Source: Thermoplasmata archaeon (GTDB taxonomy: Archaea; Thermoplasmatota; Thermoplasmata; Thermoplasmatales; Thermoplasmataceae). Taken from it: a stretch of DNA of 5,022 bases. The stretch covers positions 1 to 5,022 of the forward strand of contig JAJZYV010000177.1 in NCBI GenBank assembly GCA_021797955.1, given 5' to 3'. The notes under the pieces were generated by a model. It searched no databases. It saw nothing but the letters and a program-made list of their open reading frames with translations, and was not told the origin of the DNA. A program made the position numbers and the translations under genes. Numbering within the stretch: the stretch's first letter is position 1; every line of letters begins with the position of its first letter. Positions 1 through 5,022 of the stretch are shown here, in pieces.

Positions 1-83
1 ATAACGACAGAGGATTCATCAGCGAGATAAATGCACCCCAGCTCACTCAAATAAACGTTTTTCTCAATCTGCAGCTCTTTCAA
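1..83 (-). CDS. Unidentified protein, N-terminal fragment cut by the left window edge
   Basis: The minus strand is open from a TTG at 83-81 to the window edge, giving about 27 residues starting LKELQIEKNVYLSELG and ending near ADESSVV. An in-frame stop lies upstream at 104-102, so the gene cannot begin much earlier. The Glu/Lys/Leu/Val-rich composition looks coding, and a TATA box (TATATAAAT, 104-112) is centred about 25 bp before the TTG, the spacing seen for leaderless archaeal transcripts. There is no ATG or GTG in frame; the next in-frame TTG is at 50-48. I do not recognise the family and the fragment is too short to assign one. The competing plus-strand frame across 3-122 looks less coding. 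The call rests on composition plus promoter spacing only. Confidence 0.5.
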   Translation of the reverse strand, partial: MKELQIEKNVYLSELGCIYLADESSVV

Positions 84-103
84 TGTATACCTATGTGTGA
101 ATT

Positions 104-112
104 ATTTATATA
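104..112 (-). promoter_or_regulatory. TATA box for the left-edge gene
   Basis: Read on the minus strand the bases are TATATAAAT, a good archaeal TATA box. Its centre is about 25 bp from the TTG at 83, so transcription should begin at or a base or two before that codon. No ribosome binding site lies between box and start. The match is by eye. Confidence 0.45.
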
Positions 113-171
113 TGTTGATGTATGAAATAAGAGATTGGTTCTTCTAATTATATGATTTAGTTGAAAGATTG

Positions 172-201
172 AAAAGGCAAATGATGTACGCGGAATTGCC
201 T
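172..201 (-). terminator. Weak hairpin plus T-run downstream of the ABC-2-like gene
   Basis: On the minus strand AGGCAA (201-196) is followed by a 15-base loop, then TTGCCT (180-175) running into TTTTC. The 6-bp stem and short T-run lie 25 bases past the stop codon at 226-228, where a terminator would be expected before the next gene's promoter at 104-112. The stem is short and the loop long, so this may be no more than a T-rich archaeal stop signal. Confidence 0.35.
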
Positions 202-225
202 AAGTATTGACTTCTTAAAATATAA

Positions 226-1617
226 CTATTTACTAATTAACTCCTTTTCTGAAATTTTCATATATGTAATAATTAGAAATAACAATACGATAAAGACAGC
301 AATAGTTATGAATATAGAATTAAGATTGTAATTGATCAATGAACCGGGAAGGCCTGCTGGCATTAAGATAATGCTGTTCATGACATCTATTATCAATATT
401 GCATACTCTATAGGATTTAAATACTGTAGAGTTACCAAAACTGTGTTTATAAGATGCGTTGTTGGATTAAAAACGTCCGATGAACCTATAAAGGCTATCT
501 CGATTACCGTAAATATTCCTACCCATATAAATTCTATAACTATTGCCCACTTTATAACAAAATTTTTTCTGATTTCATTCTTTCTGTAGGAGAGAGTCAA
601 AGAATAGCAGAGAGTCATGAAAACAGTAAGGAATAGAGTTGCAAGAAATAGGGATAAAATATATATGATATTTACGAACCCACTGGTAAATAAGGAATAA
701 AATGAAATTAAAGCTGTAGAAAGAATCAGAGCGGTGGCAATTGGAATATAACTTGTCAAGAATCCATGCCCAAGCTCTTTGAGATTTTTTATTACTTTAT
801 TTTGTTTATACCTCGGGTTATCTGTCACTGGTGGTGAAAAGAATAATCCTGTTAATGCGATTACTGATATTATAAAGGCAATCTGGAATAAGACTTCCCA
901 GATCATTGTGTATGGCCTGCTTTGAGAACTGGTAATATTATTGACTTCTGTACTACTTATTTGGTAACTTTTAACCAACCCTATGGCGCTTATGGTGAAA
1001 TCATAATTGTCTTTCGCTGTCATATATCTTGAAATAGGAATAACTATTGTGGTAAAATTGGTATATTTGTCCAGTACTTTACTATCTATTGCATTGTTTC
1101 CCTGAATTGTTCCATTGCTTCTGTAACAGCATAAGTAAGCACAGGAAACCAAATTGCTCTTTGTAGTTTGTATATTTGCGAATGAATGAAGCATAATAGC
1201 TGGGTCTAAACTATTGTTAGGCGATTCAACAAGCCCTGAAAAATAAAAGTTAGAAGATGGAACTTCACAAACATGGTTAAAGTGATGCTCTCCAAAAGAA
1301 GTTTTGTAAATCAAGTTGTTCCAGTCAATAGGTCCAAGCCTTCCACCTAAATACATCGTGAAACCTGCATATCCATTGCTATTTGTTACATTGAGGTTGC
1401 CATTGAGAAATTTCACGGTGAGCCCAGAAACAGGTTCTCCATACTCATTGTATACGAAAATGAAATGCTGACCATAGAAAGTCACAATAGCGGCATTTAT
1501 CTGCTCATGATTTGATGAAACAATACTTTGATCGTCGTAGGATAAAAACATAGTTGATGCAAGAATAAAAATAAGAACAGCCGATAGGATCTTTTTTTTG
1601 GGTGAAATGATATGCAC
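226..1617 (-). CDS. ABC-2 permease-like membrane protein with an extracellular beta-sandwich domain
   Basis: A 463-residue membrane protein. A basic N-terminus (PKKK, 6-9) precedes a signal anchor at about 10-26. Residues 27-237 form a hydrophilic outside domain; its first part (about 44-90, with YNEYGEPVSGLTVKFLNG) has the G-x-P-V-x-G pattern of carboxypeptidase-regulatory/Ig-like beta-sandwiches. This domain carries five NxS/T sequons (N76, N134, N168, N187, N227) and Cys117, 159, 163 and 164. Predicted helices follow at about 238-260, 288-310, 313-340, 353-377, 391-415 and 433-453, with a basic cytoplasmic loop at 265-281. One anchor, a large ectodomain, then a helix bundle is the usual order of ABC-2 exporter subunits, and LNPIEYAILIID (399-410) recalls their N-P-x-x-Y segment; this is inference, not a firm family match. 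The start is GTG at 1617, set by a TATA box 26 bp upstream and a stop at 1641-1639; an ATG at 1619 is out of frame. No ATPase gene is beside it. A non-transport envelope protein is the alternative. Confidence 0.8.
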   Translation of the reverse strand: MHIISPKKKILSAVLIFILASTMFLSYDDQSIVSSNHEQINAAIVTFYGQHFIFVYNEYGEPVSGLTVKFLNGNLNVTNSNGYAGFTMYLGGRLGPIDWNNLIYKTSFGEHHFNHVCEVPSSNFYFSGLVESPNNSLDPAIMLHSFANIQTTKSNLVSCAYLCCYRSNGTIQGNNAIDSKVLDKYTNFTTIVIPISRYMTAKDNYDFTISAIGLVKSYQISSTEVNNITSSQSRPYTMIWEVLFQIAFIISVIALTGLFFSPPVTDNPRYKQNKVIKNLKELGHGFLTSYIPIATALILSTALISFYSLFTSGFVNIIYILSLFLATLFLTVFMTLCYSLTLSYRKNEIRKNFVIKWAIVIEFIWVGIFTVIEIAFIGSSDVFNPTTHLINTVLVTLQYLNPIEYAILIIDVMNSIILMPAGLPGSLINYNLNSIFITIAVFIVLLFLIITYMKISEKELISK

Positions 1618-1638
1618 ATTAAACTGTAATATATGTAC

Positions 1639-1647
1639 TTAAAAAAT
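1639..1647 (-). promoter_or_regulatory. TATA box for the ABC-2-like gene
   Basis: The minus strand reads ATTTTTTAA here, continuing AGTA. The centre is about 26 bp from the GTG at 1617 and no Shine-Dalgarno sequence intervenes, so the transcript is probably leaderless. The placement supports GTG as the true start. Confidence 0.6.
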
Positions 1648-1726
1648 CTTTGTTTTCTTTAATACAATAGCTAAACACTAAAAGCGTAGAACCATACCTC
1701 AGCATTACTTGAGATAAATATGAACA

Positions 1727-1746
1727 TGTTGCCTCTTAATGCAACA
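1727..1746. repeat. Inverted repeat TGTTGC-N8-GCAACA
   Basis: Perfect 6-bp arms (1727-1732 and 1741-1746) surround an 8-base spacer. The symmetry fits a dimeric regulator site between the divergent promoters, lying about 80 bp upstream of the TATA box facing left. A match of this size occurs fairly often by chance in a region this long, so a role is conjecture. Confidence 0.3.
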
Positions 1747-1781
1747 CATATATTGGAAATAAAAACATAAAATTCGATATC

Positions 1782-1790
1782 TTTTTAAAA
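1782..1790 (+). promoter_or_regulatory. Second TATA-like run upstream of pheS
   Basis: TTTTTAAAA matches the same box type as the pheS promoter but lies 78 bp further upstream. If used, transcription would begin near 1812 and give pheS a leader of roughly 78 bases. It could equally be an AT-rich coincidence, and no purine-rich upstream element is obvious. Confidence 0.25.
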
Positions 1791-1815
1791 TGGAGTTTTT
1801 CAGCCTATTATTCTT

Positions 1816-1843
1816 GGTACTTTCAAATATTCCCGAGGTACTT
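1816..1843 (+). repeat. Direct repeat GGTACTT, 21 bp apart
   Basis: GGTACTT occurs at 1816-1822 and again at 1837-1843. The 21-bp period is two DNA helical turns, and the second copy ends 16 bp before the pheS TATA box, a usual position for an archaeal activator or repressor. Seven-base repeats are expected by chance in this region; only the spacing and position make it notable. Confidence 0.3.
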
Positions 1844-1859
1844 CCTTCCACTCCATAAG

Positions 1860-1867
1860 TTTTTAAA
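1860..1867 (+). promoter_or_regulatory. TATA box of pheS
   Basis: TTTTTAAA is preceded by a purine-rich stretch (ATAAG, 1855-1859) that could act as a TFB recognition element. Its centre is 26 bp before the GTG at 1890, so transcription should begin on or beside the start codon. There is no Shine-Dalgarno sequence, which fits a leaderless mRNA. Confidence 0.7.
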
Positions 1868-1889
1868 GCAAAATATTATCTTTCAGACC

Positions 1890-3380
1890 GTGGAAATAAG
1901 TAATAATGAGGCAAAACTTTTGTACTTCTTATACGAAAGAAAGGACTCCCAACCTATACCATTAGAGGAATGTGGGGGATCTGGTCTCAGTGAGGAGGAG
2001 ATACGAAGCGCATCTTCATGGCTCAAGATGAAGGGCCTTGTAGACCTAGATGAAATAAAAGAAGTAAAATATGAACTTGGGGAAGAGGGTAAAAAATATC
2101 TTGAGCAAGGATTTCCAGAAGAAAATTTACTGCTACTTGTTAAAGATAGGGGAGAACTTTCCATAGATTCAGTTATGGAAATAATGGGGAATTCCAATGC
2201 TAGGATTGCCATTGCTCAGGCGTCTAAGTTTGGCTTTGCGCCTGTAAAAGGTAAAATAATCTGGGATAAGGGCAAAGGATCAACCTTCCTTGAAGAAATT
2301 AATATGAGAAAACAAGTTTTAAAATTAATTGATTCTGGTATACCCCTTAATAAGCAGTATGAAAGATTATTTGAAAATCTTGTTAAACGTGGTGATGTAA
2401 TATATTCAAGGAAGAAGACCAGATGGAACCTTTCTATTACAGAAAAGGGAAAGGAATATGCAGCCTCCGCTCCAATGAAATTAAGCATTGGCGAATTAAC
2501 GCCTCAGATTCTCATTGATGGTTCATGGAAAGACAGAGAATTCAGGAAGTATGATCTAAACCTCCAGGGAAAGCACTTTGATCGAGCTGGCAGGCACCCT
2601 CTGAGGTACCTGATCAATGAAATAAGAGATATTTTTCTTGAAATGGGATTCATGGAAATGTCCGGAAATTATATAGAGTCAACAGGATGGAACATGGATT
2701 CACTGTTTATTCCTCAAGATCACCCTGCCAGAGATATGCAGGATACGTTTTATCTGTCCACAAAACATAAAGTTATCTTTTCAAAAGATGAAGAAAAGCT
2801 TTTTAAAAAGTTTGGTAATGTTCAGAAAAATGGTATAAAGGGATACAGAGGTTATGCTGTAGAATGGAGCTTGAAAGAATCGGAGAAACTTGTTTTGAGA
2901 ACTCATACCACGCCAAACACAATAAGATATCTTTCTAAATATAAGGATATAGAGGGCGGATATTTCTCCGTTGAAAAAGTATTCAGGCATGAGAGCGTCG
3001 ACTGGAAACATCTTGCTGAATTCCATCAAATTGAAGGCGCTGTACATTCCAAGGACACATCTCTTGCGACCCTGAAATGGTTTCTGAAATATTTTTATGC
3101 GCAACTGGGATTCAAAGATATTCGTCTTGCTCCCTCCTACTACCCATACACCGAACCCAGTATGGATGTAATAGTTAAGATAAATGGAAAAGAGGTTGAA
3201 TTAGGCGGGTCCGGTATCTTCAGGCCTGAAGTCCTGAAACCACTGGGCATAAAGTATCCGGTTATGGCTTGGGGCATGGGACTAGAGAGACTTGCCCTTA
3301 TATACTATGGCCTTAATGATTTGCGACAACTTTATGAAAGCGACATAGACTGGCTAAGAAACTTCAAAATTAGGACATAA
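1890..3380 (+). CDS. pheS: Phenylalanyl-tRNA synthetase alpha subunit, archaeal type
   Basis: The catalytic subunit of the cytosolic (alpha-beta)2 PheRS, which charges tRNA-Phe with phenylalanine using ATP; the beta subunit PheT is needed for activity. The 496 residues are the full archaeal length. Residues 1 to about 200 form the winged-helix tRNA-binding domains (LGEEGKKYLEQGFPEE, 63-78; LSITEKGKEYA, 181-191). The class II core follows: motif 1 at 234-256 (GRHPLRYLINEIR), the conserved QDHPARDMQDTFY (276-288), RTHTTPNTIRYL (337-348), motif 2 VFRHESVDWKHLAEFHQIEG (364-383, with Arg366, Glu368 and His374), the phenylalanine-pocket segment PSYYPYTEPSMDV (415-427), GGSGIFRPEV (439-448), and motif 3 GMGLERLALIYYG (462-474, with the ATP-binding Arg466). 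The start is GTG: no upstream in-frame start exists and the TATA box is 26 bp away. pheT is not adjacent, since the next gene converges. All signature residues are intact. Confidence 0.98.
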   Translation: MEISNNEAKLLYFLYERKDSQPIPLEECGGSGLSEEEIRSASSWLKMKGLVDLDEIKEVKYELGEEGKKYLEQGFPEENLLLLVKDRGELSIDSVMEIMGNSNARIAIAQASKFGFAPVKGKIIWDKGKGSTFLEEINMRKQVLKLIDSGIPLNKQYERLFENLVKRGDVIYSRKKTRWNLSITEKGKEYAASAPMKLSIGELTPQILIDGSWKDREFRKYDLNLQGKHFDRAGRHPLRYLINEIRDIFLEMGFMEMSGNYIESTGWNMDSLFIPQDHPARDMQDTFYLSTKHKVIFSKDEEKLFKKFGNVQKNGIKGYRGYAVEWSLKESEKLVLRTHTTPNTIRYLSKYKDIEGGYFSVEKVFRHESVDWKHLAEFHQIEGAVHSKDTSLATLKWFLKYFYAQLGFKDIRLAPSYYPYTEPSMDVIVKINGKEVELGGSGIFRPEVLKPLGIKYPVMAWGMGLERLALIYYGLNDLRQLYESDIDWLRNFKIRT

Positions 3381-3390
3381 ATTCACGGAT

Positions 3391-3408
3391 AAATTTTCAA
3401 AATATTTT
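3391..3408. terminator. AT-rich palindromic stretch between convergent genes
   Basis: The 58-bp gap between the stops of pheS and the amidohydrolase gene contains ATTTTCAAAAT (3393-3403) and the self-complementary AAAATATTTT (3399-3408). Both strands therefore carry short T-runs soon after a stop codon, as expected for archaeal termination in both directions. There is no GC-rich stem, so the call relies on position and T-runs. Confidence 0.35.
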
Positions 3409-3438
3409 AATTGAGTAATTGATCCTTATTTGTGTTTA

Positions 3439-4731
3439 TCATAGGGGGAAATGCTCTCTTATATACAGCATGGCATTGCGTCTCAATTTTTCCAAATCTT
3501 CTGAAAACTTAAAATCTTGTTTTAATATTTTTCCATTAACGATTACCGTTTGAATATTTCCTGGATTAGCGCTGTATATTAGATTGTTAACTGCGTTTCC
3601 TGTTGATGTGGGGAACATATTAGAATGGTCTAGATTTATAATCGCAAGATCGGCAAGCATATTCTCTCCAATTGAACCAATTGAATTGTTGTGAACCGCT
3701 TTAGATCCATTATTCGTTGACATAAGAAAGAGTTCATCAGCATTGAGAATGGATGGATCCCATCTTGAATTCTTCAAAGATAATGCAGAATTTTTCATAA
3801 CACAGAACATGTCAAGTGAATTGTTGCTTCCGCTACTATCAGTTCCCATTGAAATATTCACTCCCTGTGTCATCATTTCAGGAATCGGGGGGATACCGCC
3901 AACTCCAAGTTTTTCATTACTTACCGAATTCCATGAAACGCTCACATTGTTCTTTGCCAATGCCCTGATCTCTGAGAGGTTTAGCCATACTGTATGTGCT
4001 GCCAAAAGATTCTCATGAAGAAAACCTATGGATTCAAGCTTTTCAACGGGCCGCTTCCCATTTACCTTCACACAATTATTCACTTCTTCCCTGGTTTCTG
4101 CAAGATGAGTGTGAATGATGGTACCATATTTCTTTGAAACTTCATAAGCCTGCATATATGTGTCATCGGATGCAACGTAGATTCCCTGAACGCCTATTGA
4201 CGGTGTAATTAATTCTGATTTTTTGGAAAAGTTTCGTATAAAATTCTCAGCATTATCAATCGGTTCTCCCATTTGTGTTGTATATTTTTTATCAAGAGTG
4301 TTCCAAGAGAGAAATCCCCTAATTCCGGTGTCTTCAACTGCTTTTGCTATAATATCTTCTGAATAATATAGATCTGCAAAGGATGTTATACCGGAATCAA
4401 TCATCTCACAAATTCCCATTATTGAAGAATTGTAAATGTCTTCATCCGTTCTTTCAGAATCAAGCTTAAATGTCCTTTCAAGGAACTCGGAAAGTTTCAT
4501 ATCGTCCAGAAGCCCCTTAAATCTGGACATGGCTACATGCGAATGTGTGTTTATGAATCCGGGTATCAAGAGGTTTTTTTCTGCATTAATTATCTCATCG
4601 GCATCAAACTCTTCTTCTGAAATTTTTTTTATTAATCCATTCTCAATAAGCAAACTGCCTTTCCTGACCGCGCTTATACCCTTGCGACCTAAAATGAGGG
4701 CATTATTCACCGCTAGCGTCTTCCCTGACAT
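3439..4731 (-). CDS. MtaD/DadD-like amidohydrolase, predicted adenosine-derivative deaminase
   Basis: A 430-residue cytosolic metal-dependent hydrolase of the amidohydrolase superfamily, TrzA/AtzA/MtaD group, whose members deaminate S-adenosylhomocysteine, methylthioadenosine, 5'-deoxyadenosine or related aminated rings. A small N-terminal beta-domain precedes PGFINTHSHVAMSRFKG (57-73; metal ligands His63, His65). HTHLAETREEV (207-217) supplies His209 and the catalytic-type Glu212, AAHTVWL (244-250) His246, and GTDSSGSNNSLDMF (296-309) Asp298. The C-terminus returns to the beta-domain (ADLAIINLDHSNMFPTS, 360-376). The length is normal. Compared from memory with Thermotoga TM0936, positions contacting the substrate differ: Gln182 replaces a His, Trp143 an Arg, and Trp267 sits where SHNPxSN has His. 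The exact substrate is therefore open and no symbol is given. The ATG at 4731 overlaps the upstream membrane gene by 29 bases; a GTG at 4710 (residue 8) would cut this to 8 and is a real alternative. Co-transcription with that gene is likely, although a weak AAAAATAA about 26 bp before the ATG could give a separate start. Confidence 0.88.
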   Translation of the reverse strand: MSGKTLAVNNALILGRKGISAVRKGSLLIENGLIKKISEEEFDADEIINAEKNLLIPGFINTHSHVAMSRFKGLLDDMKLSEFLERTFKLDSERTDEDIYNSSIMGICEMIDSGITSFADLYYSEDIIAKAVEDTGIRGFLSWNTLDKKYTTQMGEPIDNAENFIRNFSKKSELITPSIGVQGIYVASDDTYMQAYEVSKKYGTIIHTHLAETREEVNNCVKVNGKRPVEKLESIGFLHENLLAAHTVWLNLSEIRALAKNNVSVSWNSVSNEKLGVGGIPPIPEMMTQGVNISMGTDSSGSNNSLDMFCVMKNSALSLKNSRWDPSILNADELFLMSTNNGSKAVHNNSIGSIGENMLADLAIINLDHSNMFPTSTGNAVNNLIYSANPGNIQTVIVNGKILKQDFKFSEDLEKLRRNAMLYIREHFPL

Positions 4732-5022
4732 CTCCCTGAATCTCGCTAAGACTTATTTTTGTTTGCTTGTTTGAACGCCTGAGCCAAATCAGCGCAACGA
4801 GAATTGAGACCGCGATGACCATTAATTCTTCAAAAGAGCCGTTTAAATAACCCATAATATACGATATTAGGACGGTAATTATCCCACCGTAGAGGAATCC
4901 GTATGCAATACCATCCATCTGAACCCTTTTCCTCCCCTCTGAAACGAAGAAGAAATATGAAATGACTCCTAATATGGATATAATGAATGCAATATCCAGA
5001 TAGGTATTGAAAATGGAACTAA
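4703..5022 (-). CDS. Multi-helix membrane protein, C-terminal part; 5' end beyond the right edge
   Basis: The frame ending at the TAA at 4705-4703 stays open through the right edge, giving 105 residues without a start. The Met at 4918 (residue 35 of this fragment) is internal, because the sequence before it also looks coding and encodes a further helix. Predicted membrane segments lie at about 7-27 (LDIAFIISILGVISYFFF), 38-58 and 65-81, with basic residues after the first (GRKRV) and the third (LRRSNKQTK), then a charged cytoplasmic tail ending REDASGE. The tail's last codons overlap the amidohydrolase start, suggesting one operon. I cannot name the family. The YLDIA...LG stretch faintly recalls the last helix of MrpF/MnhF antiporter subunits, but the two helices that follow do not fit that short family. 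Being a real gene is likely; the function is unknown. Confidence 0.7.
   Translation of the reverse strand, partial: SSIFNTYLDIAFIISILGVISYFFFVSEGRKRVQMDGIAYGFLYGGIITVLISYIMGYLNGSFEELMVIAVSILVALIWLRRSNKQTKISLSEIQGDVREDASGE

Larger units (their letters stand above)
1618..1889. other. Divergent intergenic region with two opposed leaderless promoters
   Basis: These 272 AT-rich bases separate the minus-strand ABC-2-like gene from plus-strand pheS. They hold one convincing TATA box at each end, a third TATA-like run in the middle (1782-1790), a short inverted repeat (1727-1746) and a direct repeat (1816-1843). Apart from a 22-codon open frame at 1790-1858 I see no gene. Nothing resembles a tRNA or a structured RNA. 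Confidence 0.7.

Noticed and set aside
3..122. Plus-strand frame open from the left edge to a stop at 120-122
   Set aside because: It could be the tail of a gene, but the composition is less protein-like than the minus-strand frame and it runs through the TATATAAAT box; the minus-strand reading has promoter support.
332..589. Plus-strand open frame of 85 codons opposite the ABC-2-like gene
   Set aside because: It lies wholly antisense to a convincing membrane protein gene with its own promoter; the hydrophobic look comes from the complementary strand's codons.
1617..1619. ATG on the minus strand two bases upstream of the chosen GTG
   Set aside because: It is in another frame that does not yield the membrane protein; the GTG is in frame and correctly spaced from the TATA box.
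1790..1856. Seven-base inverted repeat ATGGAGT (1790-1796) and ACTCCAT (1850-1856)
   Set aside because: The arms are more than 50 bases apart and about two such pairs are expected by chance in a region of this size; no supporting inner stem was found.
1868..1889. Bacterial-style attenuator or T-box control of pheS
   Set aside because: The TATA box places the transcript start at the GTG, leaving no leader for such an element, and T-boxes are not known from archaea.
1883..3104. Minus-strand open frames across pheS (1883-2212, 2216-2488, 2781-3104)
   Set aside because: They are antisense to an unambiguous pheS with all class II motifs, and their translations show Ser/Phe-rich shadow composition and no recognisable domain.
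3743..4774. Plus-strand open frames opposite the amidohydrolase (3743-4018, 4436-4774)
   Set aside because: They are shadows of the amidohydrolase gene, whose conserved metal-binding motifs fix the coding strand.
1..5022. Mobile element, CRISPR array, tRNA/rRNA gene, frameshifted gene
   Set aside because: I saw no transposase or integrase motif, terminal repeats, regularly spaced repeats, cloverleaf-like sequence, or broken reading frame in any of the major genes.

Overview
The window looks like a chromosomal segment of a low-GC, acidophile-type archaeon, most plausibly a member of the Thermoplasmatales (Thermoplasma/Ferroplasma/Cuniculiplasma-like). The reasons are an archaeal-type phenylalanyl-tRNA synthetase alpha subunit; heavy use of ATA (Ile) and AGA/AGG (Arg) codons; archaeal TATA boxes of the TTTTTAAA type about 26 bp before start codons that lack a Shine-Dalgarno sequence (leaderless mRNAs); and a secreted domain rich in N-glycosylation sequons. 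The lineage is an inference; no rRNA or other decisive marker is present.

Layout, left to right. Bases 1-83 (minus) hold the first 27 or so codons of an unidentified gene that runs off the left edge and has its own TATA box. Bases 84-225 carry that promoter and a weak hairpin/T-run terminator. Bases 226-1617 (minus) encode a 463-residue membrane protein: one N-terminal membrane anchor, an outside domain of about 210 residues that begins with a carboxypeptidase-regulatory-like beta-sandwich, then six more predicted helices. This order is typical of ABC-2 type exporter permeases. Bases 1618-1889 are a divergent promoter region with a TATA box for each flanking gene. Bases 1890-3380 (plus) are pheS, complete and standing alone without pheT beside it. 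A 58-bp AT-rich gap separates it from the convergent gene at 3439-4731 (minus), an amidohydrolase of the MtaD/DadD/TrzA group with all metal ligands but altered substrate-pocket positions. Its start overlaps the 3' end of a multi-helix membrane protein (4703 to beyond 5022, minus) whose beginning lies outside the window.

The genes do not form one pathway. pheS is housekeeping translation; the amidohydrolase probably works in purine nucleoside or S-adenosyl by-product salvage and may be co-transcribed with the membrane protein upstream of it; the ABC-2-like protein is an envelope protein without a visible ATPase partner. I see no mobile element, CRISPR array, RNA gene or defence cassette. The items most worth a second look are the amidohydrolase pocket and the orphan permease with its decorated outer domain.
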